A stretch of 64,000 nucleotides of DNA from Microlunatus sagamiharensis (GTDB lineage: Bacteria; Actinomycetota; Actinomycetes; Propionibacteriales; Propionibacteriaceae). The position numbers and the translations under genes are program-made. Positions 7,942-16,412 of the stretch are shown piece after piece; position 1 is the first letter of the stretch, and the number at the start of each line of letters is the position of its first letter. The notes below the pieces were generated by a model. The model searched no databases. It saw only the letters and a program-made list of their open reading frames with translations, and was not told the DNA's origin. The DNA is taken from positions 3,472,001-3,536,000 of the forward strand of contig NZ_LT629799.1 in NCBI RefSeq assembly GCF_900105785.1, read 5' to 3'.

Positions 7942-9492
7942 TCAGCGCACCGCGTGCGCACCCTTGTAGGGCAGCTCGACCGCGGCCTTCGCCACCCGCT
8001 TGCCCGGCGCCGCCACACGGCTCCCGTCGGGGTAGATACCCGACTTCGACGTCGCCAGCACGAAGGTGGCGTGCGCGGCCGCGTCGCCCAGCTCGAAGAG
8101 CGCCTGCGCGTTGACGTTCGAGACGTCGTCGCAGGCCTGGTGGTAGCAGGGGTCGTACGCCTCGCCGGCGGTGCCGCCGTAGGTCGCCGCCTCCGCCTCG
8201 GTCTTCTCGCCCTCGGCCCCGCTGAACAGGCCGCCGGCCGGGATGCCGGCCGCGATGAAGGGCCCGTAGTCGGAGCGGCCGTCGAAGGCGGTCGGCTCGG
8301 TCTCGAGGCCCTGCGAGGCGAAGTAGTCGTCGAAGATCTTCTCGATGCCCGCCGAGCCGGCCGGACCGGCCTGCGGGGTCTCCGAGCCGTCACCGTCGTA
8401 GACGAAGCGCACGTAGTTGGGCGAGCCCAGCATGTCGAAGTTCAGGTTGGCGTAGATCTTCGAGATCTGCTCCGGCGAGAGCGAGGCGACGTACGCCTCC
8501 GAGCCGAGCAGGCCGGCCTCCTCGGCGCCCCAGAAGGCGAAGCGCACCTGGCGCTGGAGCTTGCCCTTCTTGGTGTAGCCGAGCTTCTTCATCTGCTCGG
8601 CGATCTCGAGGATCGTCGAGGTGCCGCTGCCGTTGTCGTTGATGCCCGGGCCCTCGAGGACCGAGTCGAGGTGCGCCCCGACCACGACCGTGGTGCCGGT
8701 CCTGCCCTTGGGGGTGTCGGCGAGGACGTTCTTGGTCGTGGCGATCTCGCTCCGGGTCGAGGTCGTGACGCGGACGCTCACGGCCCCGTCGTCGACCTGC
8801 CCGGCGAGCGCGGCGCCGGTGGCGTAGCTGACGCCGACGACGGGGATCGTCACCGGCGTCCCCAGCGTCACGCCGGTGAGGAGCTCGTCGCGCCCGGGCT
8901 GGCCCTCGTTGAAGAGGACCACGGCGTCGTAGCCGGCGGCCTGCGCGTTCTCCACCTTGACGGCGAAGTTGCACGTCCCCCGCTGCACGAGCGCCACGGC
9001 CGGACCGCTCGGCGCCGCCGGGAAGTCGCCCGGCTCGCAGCCGGAGGCGCTCGACGGCTCGGCCGCCGGCGGGATGACCGTCCCCCCGGCCACGACCAGG
9101 GTGCCGGTCACGTCGCCGCTGCCGGAGTACTCGACGGTCGCGGACTCGTAGGCGCCCGCGGTCGGGCTGACCTCGCTGAGCGAGGACGGCGCCAGCTCCT
9201 CGTACGTCGGGAACTCGAAGGTCTGCGTCTTGACCTTGAAGCCCGCCTGCTTGAGCTTCTTGGTCACGTACTTCACCGAGGCCTCGTAGCCGGCGGTGCC
9301 GGAGGCCCGGTTGCCGTCGTTCTTGGTGGCGATCGCGTACAGGGCGCGCTCGTGCTCGAGGATGCCGTTGACCGTCACCGCCTGGCGGAGCTTGCCGGAG
9401 TCGACGGTGTTCAAGGCGGCGGCGGGGGTCACCGGCGCGACGAGCGCGGCGACGCCGAGGGCGGCCAGGGTGGCGAGCAGGGGCTTCTTCAC
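7942..9492 (-). CDS. Secreted M28-family aminopeptidase with PA domain
   Basis: A 516-residue secreted zinc peptidase like the Streptomyces griseus aminopeptidase. The GTG at 9492 is chosen: it follows a GGAG site and begins a signal peptide (KKPLLATLAALGVAALVAP then AAALN). A protease-associated domain lies at about 130-260 (CNFAVKVENAQAAGYDAVVLFNEGQPG). The M28 catalytic domain shows the metal ligands in order: VVGAHLDS (His), GINDNGSGTS (bridging Asp), FWGAEEAGLLGS (Glu pair), NFDMLGSP (Asp) and DPCYHQACDD (His). It would release N-terminal residues from peptides outside the cell. It ends 19 nt from the ku start and may be co-transcribed with ku. Confidence 0.93.
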   Translation of the reverse strand: MKKPLLATLAALGVAALVAPVTPAAALNTVDSGKLRQAVTVNGILEHERALYAIATKNDGNRASGTAGYEASVKYVTKKLKQAGFKVKTQTFEFPTYEELAPSSLSEVSPTAGAYESATVEYSGSGDVTGTLVVAGGTVIPPAAEPSSASGCEPGDFPAAPSGPAVALVQRGTCNFAVKVENAQAAGYDAVVLFNEGQPGRDELLTGVTLGTPVTIPVVGVSYATGAALAGQVDDGAVSVRVTTSTRSEIATTKNVLADTPKGRTGTTVVVGAHLDSVLEGPGINDNGSGTSTILEIAEQMKKLGYTKKGKLQRQVRFAFWGAEEAGLLGSEAYVASLSPEQISKIYANLNFDMLGSPNYVRFVYDGDGSETPQAGPAGSAGIEKIFDDYFASQGLETEPTAFDGRSDYGPFIAAGIPAGGLFSGAEGEKTEAEAATYGGTAGEAYDPCYHQACDDVSNVNAQALFELGDAAAHATFVLATSKSGIYPDGSRVAAPGKRVAKAAVELPYKGAHAVR

Positions 9493-9562
9493 GAGCGGCT
9501 CCGGTCTGCTGGGCGGGGTGTGCGACGCATCCTGGCAGGGCGGACGACGCTTGGGAAGAGGG

Positions 9563-9590
9563 TGATCTTGGTCGTGCACGACCAAGATCA
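9563..9590. repeat. Perfect 28-bp palindrome between divergent genes
   Basis: The half TGATCTTGGTCGTG is followed directly by its exact reverse complement. It lies 70 nt before the peptidase start and 67 nt before the ligD start. A further AAGATC follows at 9607. It could be a regulator operator or a genomic palindromic repeat. Confidence 0.85.
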
Positions 9591-9646
9591 AGAGCCTATC
9601 TAAGCAAGATCGGGCGGTCGCCCCATGCCGCGGCGCCGCCCGGCGT

Positions 9647-9652
9647 TAGGGT
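9647..9652 (+). promoter_or_regulatory. -10 hexamer of a leaderless ligD promoter
   Basis: TAGGGT with 5 nt to the ATG at 9658 and no ribosome-binding site. Confidence 0.55.
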
Positions 9653-9657
9653 CGCGC

Positions 9658-12246
9658 ATGGCCAGAGCGGCGCCCGGCAGGTCCGCGGGCCAGAGCGTGA
9701 CCGTCGACGGCCGCACGCTCAAGCTCACCAACCTCGACAAGGTCCTCTACCCCTCGACGGGCACGACCAAGGGCGACGTCCTGGCCTACTACGCCGAGGT
9801 CGGGCCCACGATGCTGCCGCACCTGTGGCAGCGCCCGGCGACGCGCAAGCGCTGGCCGGACGGGGTGGAGGGCACCACGGTGTTCTTCGCCAAGGATCTT
9901 GCCGCCGGAACCCCGGACTGGGTGCGCCGCTACGGGATCGACCACCGCGACCACACGAACGACTACCCCGTGGTCGACGACGTCGCCACGCTCACCTGGA
10001 TCGCCCAGCTCGCGGGCCTGGAGATCCACGTGCCCCAGTGGCGCTTCGCCGAGGACGGCACGCCGCTGAACCCCGACCGGCTGGTCCTCGACCTCGACCC
10101 CGGACCGGGGGTCAGCATCGCCGAGGTCGCCGAGGTCGCCCGCGCGGCCCGCGCGGTCCTGCGCGACATCGGCCACGACCCGGTGCCCGTCACCAGCGGC
10201 AGCAAGGGCATCCACCTGTACGCGCCCCTGGACGGCGACCAGACGCCCGAGCAGGCCTCGGCGCTGGCCCGCGAGCTGGCCCGGGCGCTCGAGGCCGACG
10301 CCCCGGACCGGGTGATCAGCAGCATGAGGCGCAGCGAGCGCGACGGGAAGGTCTTCGTCGACTGGAGCCAGAACAACGGCGCCAAGACCACGGTCTCGCC
10401 GTACTCGCTGCGCGGCCGCGCCGAGCCGACCGTGGCGGCGCCGCGCACCTGGGAGGAGCTCGACGACCCCGGGCTCGCCCAGCTCTCGTACGCCGACGTC
10501 CTCGCCCGCGTCGCCGAGCAGGGCGACCTGCTGGCCGCGCTCGCGCCGGCCGGTGCTCCCCGGCCGGCGGGCCGGGACCGCCTCAGCGCCTACCGCAGCA
10601 TGCGCGACGCGGCGAGGACGCCCGAGCCGGTGCCGGCGACGCCGCCGCGACCCACGGCCGGGCCCGGCGACCCGATCTTCGTCATCCAGGAGCACCACGC
10701 CCGCGCGCTGCACTGGGACTTCCGCCTGGAGCACGACGGCGTGCTCGTGAGCTGGGCCGTGCCCAAGTCGCCCCCGAGCGACCCGAGGAGCAACCGGCTG
10801 GCCGTCATGACCGAGGACCACCCGATGGAGTACGCGACCTTCGAGGGCGGGATCCCGCGTGGCGAGTACGGCGGCGGTCAGGTGAGCATCTGGGACTCGG
10901 GCACCTTCACGCTGCACAAGTGGCGCGACGGCAAGGAGGTCATCGCCACCCTCCAGGGCCGCCCGGACGGCGGCCTCGGCGGCGGGCGGCGCTCGTTCGC
11001 CCTCATCCACACCGGCCGCGGCGGGGGCAAGCAGGAGCGCAACTGGCTGATGCACCTGATGGAGGCCGAGCCCGACTACCTCGAGCCTGCCGGCCCCCTT
11101 CGACAGGCTCAGGACACCGCTTCGACAGGCTCAGGGGACGTGGTCGAGCTTCCTGAACCCGCCGGACCGGGCCGAGGAACGCTCCCTGAGCCTGTCGAAG
11201 GGCCTCGACGAGGTCGGCCTTCCTCCCCGCAACCCGGTGAGCCGATCAGCTCGATCGAACCCGCCGAGGACTTCCCCGACGAGATCGCGCCGATGCTCGC
11301 CACGCTGGACAGCGGCGAGCACTTCGGGCCCGAGGAGGGCTGGGCGTTCGAGATGAAGTGGGACGGGGTCCGGGCGGTCGCCTACCTCGCCGGAGGCCGC
11401 GTACGCCTGCTCAGCCGCAAGGGCCGTGACGAGTCGTCGACCTACCCCGACGTGGCCGAGCCGCTGTCCCGGCTCGACGTGCGCAGCGCCGTGCTCGACG
11501 GCGAGGTCGTCGTGACCGACGCGTCCGGGCGGCCCGACTTCGGGCTGCTGCAGAACCGCATCAACCTCACCCGGGGCACCGACATCGAGCGCGCGGCGCA
11601 GCGGTGGCCGGCGCAGCTGATGGTGTTCGACGTCCTCGAGCTCGACGGCGAGTCCCTCCTCCAGCGCCCGTACGCCGAGCGCCGCGAGCTCCTCGAGGGC
11701 CTCGGCCTGGACGCCCTCGGCGACCGGGTCCACGTCCCGCCCGTCTTCGAGGGCGACCTCGAGGCCGCGCGCGCGATCAGCCGGCAGCTGCGGCTCGAGG
11801 GCGTGGTGGCCAAGCGCACCGACTCCGTCTACGCACCCGGGCGCCGCGGCCGGACGTGGCTCAAGATCAAGAACTTCCTGACCCAGGAGGTCGTGATCGG
11901 CGGCTGGCGACCCGGCCAGGGCGGTCGGAGCAGCACGTTCGGGTCCCTGCTGATGGGGATCCCCGGGACCGACGGCCTGCAGTACGTGGGACGGGTCGGG
12001 TCCGGCTTCGACGCCAGGAGCCTCGACGACCTGCAGCGCCGCCTCGAGGAGCGCGCCCAGGCGACGCCCTCGCTCGTGGGCGTGCCCCGGGAAGACACCC
12101 GGGACGCGCACTGGGTGGTGCCCGACCTCGTCGGCGAGGTCACCTACGCCGAGCTGACCGGCCCCGGTCGCATGCGGCACCCGGTCTGGCGCGGGCTGCG
12201 GCCCGAGAAGGACGCGGCCGAGGTGGTCTGGGAGCGCCCGTCCTGA
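9658..12246 (+). CDS. ligD: Multifunctional ATP-dependent DNA ligase LigD (POL-PE-LIG)
   Basis: An 862-residue NHEJ ligase with domains in the order polymerase/primase (about 20-310, metal-binding DLDPGPG, TSGSKGIHLY), 3'-phosphoesterase (about 339-475, EHHARALHWDFRLEHDGVL, GEYGGG) and ligase (about 540-860, nucleotidyl Lys567 in EMKWDGVR, DGEVV, LEGVVAKR, WLKIKN). It fills, trims and seals Ku-bound broken ends. The ATG at 9658 is preferred to an upstream start because a TAGGGT box lies 5 nt before it. Residues about 480-515, between phosphoesterase and ligase, are encoded by a cluster of palindromic repeats; the linker is therefore probably not conserved among relatives. Confidence 0.96.
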   Translation: MARAAPGRSAGQSVTVDGRTLKLTNLDKVLYPSTGTTKGDVLAYYAEVGPTMLPHLWQRPATRKRWPDGVEGTTVFFAKDLAAGTPDWVRRYGIDHRDHTNDYPVVDDVATLTWIAQLAGLEIHVPQWRFAEDGTPLNPDRLVLDLDPGPGVSIAEVAEVARAARAVLRDIGHDPVPVTSGSKGIHLYAPLDGDQTPEQASALARELARALEADAPDRVISSMRRSERDGKVFVDWSQNNGAKTTVSPYSLRGRAEPTVAAPRTWEELDDPGLAQLSYADVLARVAEQGDLLAALAPAGAPRPAGRDRLSAYRSMRDAARTPEPVPATPPRPTAGPGDPIFVIQEHHARALHWDFRLEHDGVLVSWAVPKSPPSDPRSNRLAVMTEDHPMEYATFEGGIPRGEYGGGQVSIWDSGTFTLHKWRDGKEVIATLQGRPDGGLGGGRRSFALIHTGRGGGKQERNWLMHLMEAEPDYLEPAGPLRQAQDTASTGSGDVVELPEPAGPGRGTLPEPVEGPRRGRPSSPQPGEPISSIEPAEDFPDEIAPMLATLDSGEHFGPEEGWAFEMKWDGVRAVAYLAGGRVRLLSRKGRDESSTYPDVAEPLSRLDVRSAVLDGEVVVTDASGRPDFGLLQNRINLTRGTDIERAAQRWPAQLMVFDVLELDGESLLQRPYAERRELLEGLGLDALGDRVHVPPVFEGDLEAARAISRQLRLEGVVAKRTDSVYAPGRRGRTWLKIKNFLTQEVVIGGWRPGQGGRSSTFGSLLMGIPGTDGLQYVGRVGSGFDARSLDDLQRRLEERAQATPSLVGVPREDTRDAHWVVPDLVGEVTYAELTGPGRMRHPVWRGLRPEKDAAEVVWERPS
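11096..11202. repeat. CCTTCGACAGGCTCAGG palindromic repeat cluster inside ligD
   Basis: Two direct copies (11096-11113, 11120-11136) and one inverted copy (11184-11202) of CCCTTCGACAGGCTCAGGG, able to fold into a hairpin. The cluster stays in frame and encodes the linker before the ligase domain. Other copies are at 35235-35350 and 56254-56272. Confidence 0.9.
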
Positions 12247-12249
12247 CTG

Positions 12250-12290
12250 CGGGGACGATCCGGCACCTCAGGGGTGCCGAACCATCCCCG
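12250..12290. terminator. Hairpin between convergent genes (GGGGACGATC family)
   Basis: Left arm CGGGGACGATCCGGCACC (12250-12267), loop TCAGG, right arm GGTGCCGAACCATCCCCG (12273-12290). Three imperfect positions pair as G-U when read from the minus strand. It sits between the ligD stop and the stop of the minus-strand gene, as expected for a two-way terminator, though without a T-run. A second copy is at 62483. Confidence 0.7.
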
Positions 12291-12291
12291 T

Positions 12292-13371
12292 TCAGGTCCA
12301 GGTGATGCCGGTCAGACTCACGCCGCGGTGCGCGGCGAGGCGCTCGGCCTGCTCGCCGACGCGCTCCCGGTCGGAGGCCGCCACGCGGTCCCACGCCTCG
12401 ACGCCGACCGCCAGCCTCCTGCCCGACGCCTTGGGACGCCAGACGCCCACGACCTCGGTGCCGACCAGCACGGCACCCGGGCGGCCGAGGGTCGGCCACA
12501 GCGCCTTGTGCCGCGACTTCTCCGGGACCACCACCTCCCGGTCGCGCGCCTGCAACCACAGGTCGAAGGGGCCGAGCAGCCGGACCAGCCCCTCGGTCCC
12601 GGCCGGGTCGGGCAACGGCGGCGGGACCTCGGGCCAGTGCGCCGCGACCACACCCGGCGGCACGTCCAGGAACGTCGCCGTGGCCGCGGGCGTCGTCGGA
12701 CCGCACAGGCGGGCGTACGCGTCGACCACGCGCAGGTGCGCGGGCGCCCTCTCCGGGTCGCCCAGCGCGGGAGGCCGGCGCCAGCCCGGGATCCGCCGCA
12801 GCACCGGCGGCGACGTGCCCGGCTCCAGCTCGAGCCCGGCCGGGAGCGAGGCCAGCCGGAACGTCTGCTCGTACGCGTGCGTCGCCTGGCAGGGCACGCA
12901 CCAGCGCAGGTAGGGCTCGGGGAGCCGTGCGGCGAGCGCTCCGGAGAGCTCGCCCTTGACCGTCGGCCGCGTCACCACCGCGCGCATCGTCGTGGCCACG
13001 ACCCCCATGGCCTCGCGCATCCCGATGCCCGCCGCAGTGAGAGGACGGCTCGCGTCGAGGGTGCGCCGGCGGGCGTCCGCGTCGTCGTACGGGCTGGTCG
13101 CGTCGAGCACGCCGCGCAGGTCGGCCCGGCGGTAGACGTGGGGTGCGCCGCGCAGCGTCCACACCAGCGCGAGGTCGTCGGCCGCGGCCAGCGCAGCGGG
13201 GCCGTCGAGCGGCACCCCACGGTTGACGAGCGCCCAGCCGGCACCGTCGCGCCCCGTGTCCTGGACGCCCAGGTCGAGCACCGCCGCGTCGGTCAGCGAC
13301 CGTCCGGGGTCGGGCGCACGGTCCAGCTGCTGCGCGGCGAGCCGCCGCGCGAGGGCCTCGTGACGCTCCAC
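12292..13371 (-). CDS. Winged-helix DNA-binding domain protein (AlkZ/HTH_42-like)
   Basis: A 359-residue protein of the winged-helix family that includes the DNA glycosylase AlkZ and YcaQ, which unhook interstrand crosslinks or alkylated bases. Seen features: ARRLAAQQLDR at the start, LVWTLRGAPHVYRRADL, RWCVPCQATHAYEQTF, GPFDLWLQARDREVVVP and the C-terminal VGVWRPKASGRRL. The start GTG 13371 follows a strong GGGGGAGG site by 6-7 nt, and TAGGGT lies at 13403-13408 (minus) as probable -10. Whether this member is a glycosylase is not certain; its position beside ligD and near ku makes a DNA-repair role attractive. Confidence 0.82.
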   Translation of the reverse strand: MERHEALARRLAAQQLDRAPDPGRSLTDAAVLDLGVQDTGRDGAGWALVNRGVPLDGPAALAAADDLALVWTLRGAPHVYRRADLRGVLDATSPYDDADARRRTLDASRPLTAAGIGMREAMGVVATTMRAVVTRPTVKGELSGALAARLPEPYLRWCVPCQATHAYEQTFRLASLPAGLELEPGTSPPVLRRIPGWRRPPALGDPERAPAHLRVVDAYARLCGPTTPAATATFLDVPPGVVAAHWPEVPPPLPDPAGTEGLVRLLGPFDLWLQARDREVVVPEKSRHKALWPTLGRPGAVLVGTEVVGVWRPKASGRRLAVGVEAWDRVAASDRERVGEQAERLAAHRGVSLTGITWT

Positions 13372-13402
13372 GACGAACCTCCCCCGTCGTTCCGACCGAC
13401 GC

Positions 13403-13408
13403 ACCCTA
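13403..13408 (-). promoter_or_regulatory. -10 box upstream of the winged-helix gene
   Basis: TAGGGT on the minus strand, giving a short leader of about 25 nt that contains the GGGGGAGG site of the gene starting at 13371. Confidence 0.5.
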
Positions 13409-13432
13409 GCGAGGCCGAGCCCGGCGGGGTAG

Positions 13433-13438
13433 CAGGAT
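13433..13438 (+). promoter_or_regulatory. -10-like hexamer, leaderless
   Basis: CAGGAT then 6 nt then GTG at 13445; same arrangement as at 58633. Confidence 0.45.
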
Positions 13439-13444
13439 GACTGC

Positions 13445-14338
13445 GTGACCCCAGTCCCCGCCATCGGCCTCTGCTTCACCCCCGACATGGCGCCGGAGAC
13501 GCTCGTGCACCTCGCGCAGGGCGTCGAGGCCGCCGGCCTGGACGAGCTGTGGGTGTGGGAGGACTGCTTCAAGCAGAGCGGGATCGCCTCGGCCGCGGTC
13601 GCGCTGGCCAGCACCACCCGGATCCGCGTGGGCATCGGCCTGATGCCGACCCCGTTGCGCAACGTCGCGCTGACCGCGATGGAGGTCGCCACGCTCGCCC
13701 GGCTCTTCCCCGGGCGGCTGCTGCCCGGCGTCGGGCACGGCGTGCAGGACTGGATGGCCCAGGTCGGCGCCCGCGCGAGGTCGCCGCTGCGGCTGCTCGA
13801 CGAGTACGCGACCGCGCTGCGGGCGCTGCTCGCGGGCGAGTCGGTCACGACGGACGGGGAGTACGTCCACCTCGACGGCGTCCGCCTCGACTGGCCGCCC
13901 GAGACCGTGCCGCCGCTGCTCGTCGGCGGGACCGGCCCGAAGTCGGTCGCGCTGGCCGCCCGGGTCGGCGACGGCTACCTCGGCCCGTGCGCCTGGACCG
14001 ACGCGCGGGTCGCCGACGTCAGCGCCCAGGTGACCGCCGTGCGCGGGATCGGCCACCCCTTCGTCTACAGCGAGATCGCCGCCATCGGCGAGCGCGCCCA
14101 GGAGCGCCTCGACGCCGACCTGCCGCGCTGGGGCGGCGAGCCGGGCCAGGGCATCGGCACCGCCGGTGACGCCGGCACCCTCCTGGAGCGCGTCCGTCGC
14201 CTCGCCGGCCTCGGCGTGACGAACCTCGTCGTCCAGCCGACCGGCGACGAGCCCGACCTCGACGGCCTCGTCACGCTCGTGGGCGAGGTCCGTGCGACCC
14301 TGCACGCCGAGGAGGCCGTGGGGGACGCCGCCCCCTGA
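13445..14338 (+). CDS. LLM-class F420- or FMN-dependent oxidoreductase
   Basis: A 297-residue luciferase-like monooxygenase (TIM barrel). It begins with GLCFTPDMAPETLVHLAQGVEAAGLDELWVWED, and shows the family's TRIRVGIGLMPTPLRNVALTAMEVATLARL and LLPGVGHG blocks and the late PPLLVGGTGPKSVALAARVGDGYL. In actinobacteria such proteins commonly use coenzyme F420 rather than FMN; the sequence alone does not settle which. Start GTG with CAGGAT 6 nt upstream and no Shine-Dalgarno. It converges with the P450 gene, stops 13 nt apart. Substrate unknown. Confidence 0.88.
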   Translation: MTPVPAIGLCFTPDMAPETLVHLAQGVEAAGLDELWVWEDCFKQSGIASAAVALASTTRIRVGIGLMPTPLRNVALTAMEVATLARLFPGRLLPGVGHGVQDWMAQVGARARSPLRLLDEYATALRALLAGESVTTDGEYVHLDGVRLDWPPETVPPLLVGGTGPKSVALAARVGDGYLGPCAWTDARVADVSAQVTAVRGIGHPFVYSEIAAIGERAQERLDADLPRWGGEPGQGIGTAGDAGTLLERVRRLAGLGVTNLVVQPTGDEPDLDGLVTLVGEVRATLHAEEAVGDAAP

Positions 14339-14351
14339 GCCCGCCGGCGGG

Positions 14352-15560
14352 TCAGGCCCTGTCGGCCCCGACGGAGGGCCGTACGCGGACCTCGGACCAG
14401 CCCCGCAGGACGAAGGTGGGCCTCCGGGTCGCGGACACGAGGTCGAGGGCGGGCCAGCGGCGCAGGAGCGCGCCGAGGGAGACCTGCAGCTCGAGGCGGG
14501 CGAGCGGGGCGCCGAGGCAGAAGTGCACGCCGGCGCCGAACGACAGGTGCGGCGCCGTCCTCCTCGGGTCGAAGACGTCGGGACGCTCGAAGCGCGCCGG
14601 GTCCCGGTTGGCCGCACCGAGCAGCGCGGCGACGCGCTCGCCGGGCTCCAGGTCGACCCCGGCCACGGTGCAGGGCCGGCCCACCGTCCGCTCGAAGAGC
14701 TGCAGCGGCGCGTCGTGGCGGAGCATCTCCTCGACCAGCGGTTCGACCGGGGCGGCGGGCGAGGAGGCCGCGAGCCAGGAGACCAGCCCGTTGCCCAGCC
14801 CGTTGACGCTCGCCTCGTGGCCGGCGTTGAGCAGCAGGACGACCGTCGCCACGAGCTCGGCCTCGCTCAGCCGGTCGCCCGCGTCGCGGACCGCGACCAG
14901 GTCGCTGACGAGGTCGTCGGCCGGCCGCACGGAACGTTCCCGGGCCAGCTCGACGACGTAGGCCGCGAACGCGTCCGCCGCGGCCCGCGCGGCCGCCTCG
15001 GCCTCCGGCGTCGGGTCGAGCTCGTACATCGCCACGATCGCCTGCGACCACGGCCGCAGCAGGTGCCGGTCGGCGGCGGGCCAGCCGAGCAGCTCGGCGA
15101 CGACCAGCACGGGCAGCGGCTCCGCGTAGCCCGCGACCACATCCACCGAACCCTCGTCCGCCAGCCGCGCGGCGCACGCGTCGAGCAGCCCGTCGGCGAG
15201 CTCGGCGACCCGCGGCCGGAGCCGCTCGACGTGCCCGCGAGCGAAGGCGCTCGCGACCAGCCGGCGCAGCCGGGGATGGGTCGGCGCCTCGACCTCGAGC
15301 AGCGCGTGCTCGTGGAGCGCGTTGAAGGTGTCCCACTCCCCCGCCGGCCGGCCCGGCCGCGGGACGCGGAGCGTGTAGGTCCGGCCGAGGTCGCGGCTGC
15401 GCAGCACCTCGGTCGCGTCGGCGTACGAGGCGGCGAGCCGGACCCCGAGGCGGTCGTCGTACGGCAGCGGGCCGAGGTCGCGCACCGCGGCGAGCGCCGG
15501 GTACGGGTCGTCCCGGAAGCCCGGGTCGGCGAGGTCCAGCAGCCCGTCCGCCTGCACCAC
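14352..15560 (-). CDS. Cytochrome P450
   Basis: A 402-residue soluble bacterial P450. Heme loop FGAGVHFCLGAPLARLE carries the axial Cys; the ExxR motif is in VEEMLRHDAP; the meander and HPRLRRLVASAF block are normal. The I-helix reads LLNAGHEASVNG: the acid (Glu) is kept but the following Thr usual for proton delivery is Ala, with Ser next, so O2 activation may be adapted or substrate-assisted. GGGAGGAG stands 6-7 nt before the chosen GTG. It is divergent from an ABC exporter and convergent with the LLM oxidoreductase. No ferredoxin gene is nearby, so its redox partner lies elsewhere. Confidence 0.95.
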   Translation of the reverse strand: MVQADGLLDLADPGFRDDPYPALAAVRDLGPLPYDDRLGVRLAASYADATEVLRSRDLGRTYTLRVPRPGRPAGEWDTFNALHEHALLEVEAPTHPRLRRLVASAFARGHVERLRPRVAELADGLLDACAARLADEGSVDVVAGYAEPLPVLVVAELLGWPAADRHLLRPWSQAIVAMYELDPTPEAEAAARAAADAFAAYVVELARERSVRPADDLVSDLVAVRDAGDRLSEAELVATVVLLLNAGHEASVNGLGNGLVSWLAASSPAAPVEPLVEEMLRHDAPLQLFERTVGRPCTVAGVDLEPGERVAALLGAANRDPARFERPDVFDPRRTAPHLSFGAGVHFCLGAPLARLELQVSLGALLRRWPALDLVSATRRPTFVLRGWSEVRVRPSVGADRA

Positions 15561-15647
15561 GCCGGCTCCTCCCGCACGTCCCGCTCGGGCGGCCGCCCGA
15601 CGCGGGTTGACCGTACGCCGGCGCGCCCCGGGTGTTTGACTGACGCC

Positions 15648-16412
15648 ATGCCGACGGCGATGCAGCTGAGGGGCCTGACCAAGAGCTTCGGGGCCAAGCG
15701 CGCGGTCGACGGGCTCGACCTCGCCGTGCCGTCCGGCTGCCTGTACGGCCTCGTCGGGCCGAACGGCGCGGGCAAGACCACCACGCTCTCGATGGCCACC
15801 GGGCTGCTGCGGCCCGACGCCGGCACGGCGCACGTCCTCGACCGCGACGTCTGGGCCGACCCCGTCGCGGCGAAGGCCCTGATGGGGGTGCTGCCCGACG
15901 GGGTGCGCCTCTTCGACCGGCTGAGCGGGCGCGAGCTGCTCACCTACGTCGGCCGGCTGCGCCGGGTCCCGCCCGCCGACATCGCGTCCCGGTCGGGTGA
16001 GCTGCTCGAGGCGCTCGGCCTCGCCGGGGACGCCGACACCCTGGTCGCGGACTACTCCGCCGGCATGACCAAGAAGATCGGCCTGGCCTGCGCGCTCGTC
16101 CACGCGCCCCGGCTGCTCGTCCTCGACGAACCCTTCGAGGCCGTCGACCCGGTGTCCGGCGAGGGCATCCGGGCCATCCTGCGCCGCTACAGCCGCGACG
16201 GCGGCACGGTGGTGATGTCGAGCCACGTGATGGAGCTCGTCGAGAGCCTGTGCGACGAGCTGGCCGTGGTGGCGACCGGGCGGGTGCTCGCCTCCGGCCC
16301 GCTGGACGCGGTGCGCGGCGGGCTCACCCTGCAGCAGCGGTTCCTGGAGCTGGTCGGCTTCCACGCCGGCGGCGAGGAAGGACTCGCGTGGTTGCGCTCC
16401 TCGTCGGCCTGA
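15648..16412 (+). CDS. ABC transporter ATP-binding protein
   Basis: A 254-residue exporter-type ATPase. Walker A GPNGAGKTTT is near residue 38, signature YSAGMTKKIGLA near 138, Walker B LLVLDEPFEAVDP near 157 and the switch His in VVMSSHVMEL. The signature reads YSAGM instead of LSGGQ, a known variation. The start codon overlaps a possible weak box TTGACT 6 nt upstream. It overlaps the permease gene by 25 nt, so both subunits are made together. The cargo is unknown; the family covers antibiotics, lipids and peptides. Confidence 0.93.
   Translation: MPTAMQLRGLTKSFGAKRAVDGLDLAVPSGCLYGLVGPNGAGKTTTLSMATGLLRPDAGTAHVLDRDVWADPVAAKALMGVLPDGVRLFDRLSGRELLTYVGRLRRVPPADIASRSGELLEALGLAGDADTLVADYSAGMTKKIGLACALVHAPRLLVLDEPFEAVDPVSGEGIRAILRRYSRDGGTVVMSSHVMELVESLCDELAVVATGRVLASGPLDAVRGGLTLQQRFLELVGFHAGGEEGLAWLRSSSA

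Noticed and set aside
15636-15641. TTGACT as a leaderless -10 for the ABC ATPase
   Set aside because: Spacing (6 nt) fits but the second base is T, not the conserved A; evidence too weak for a feature.
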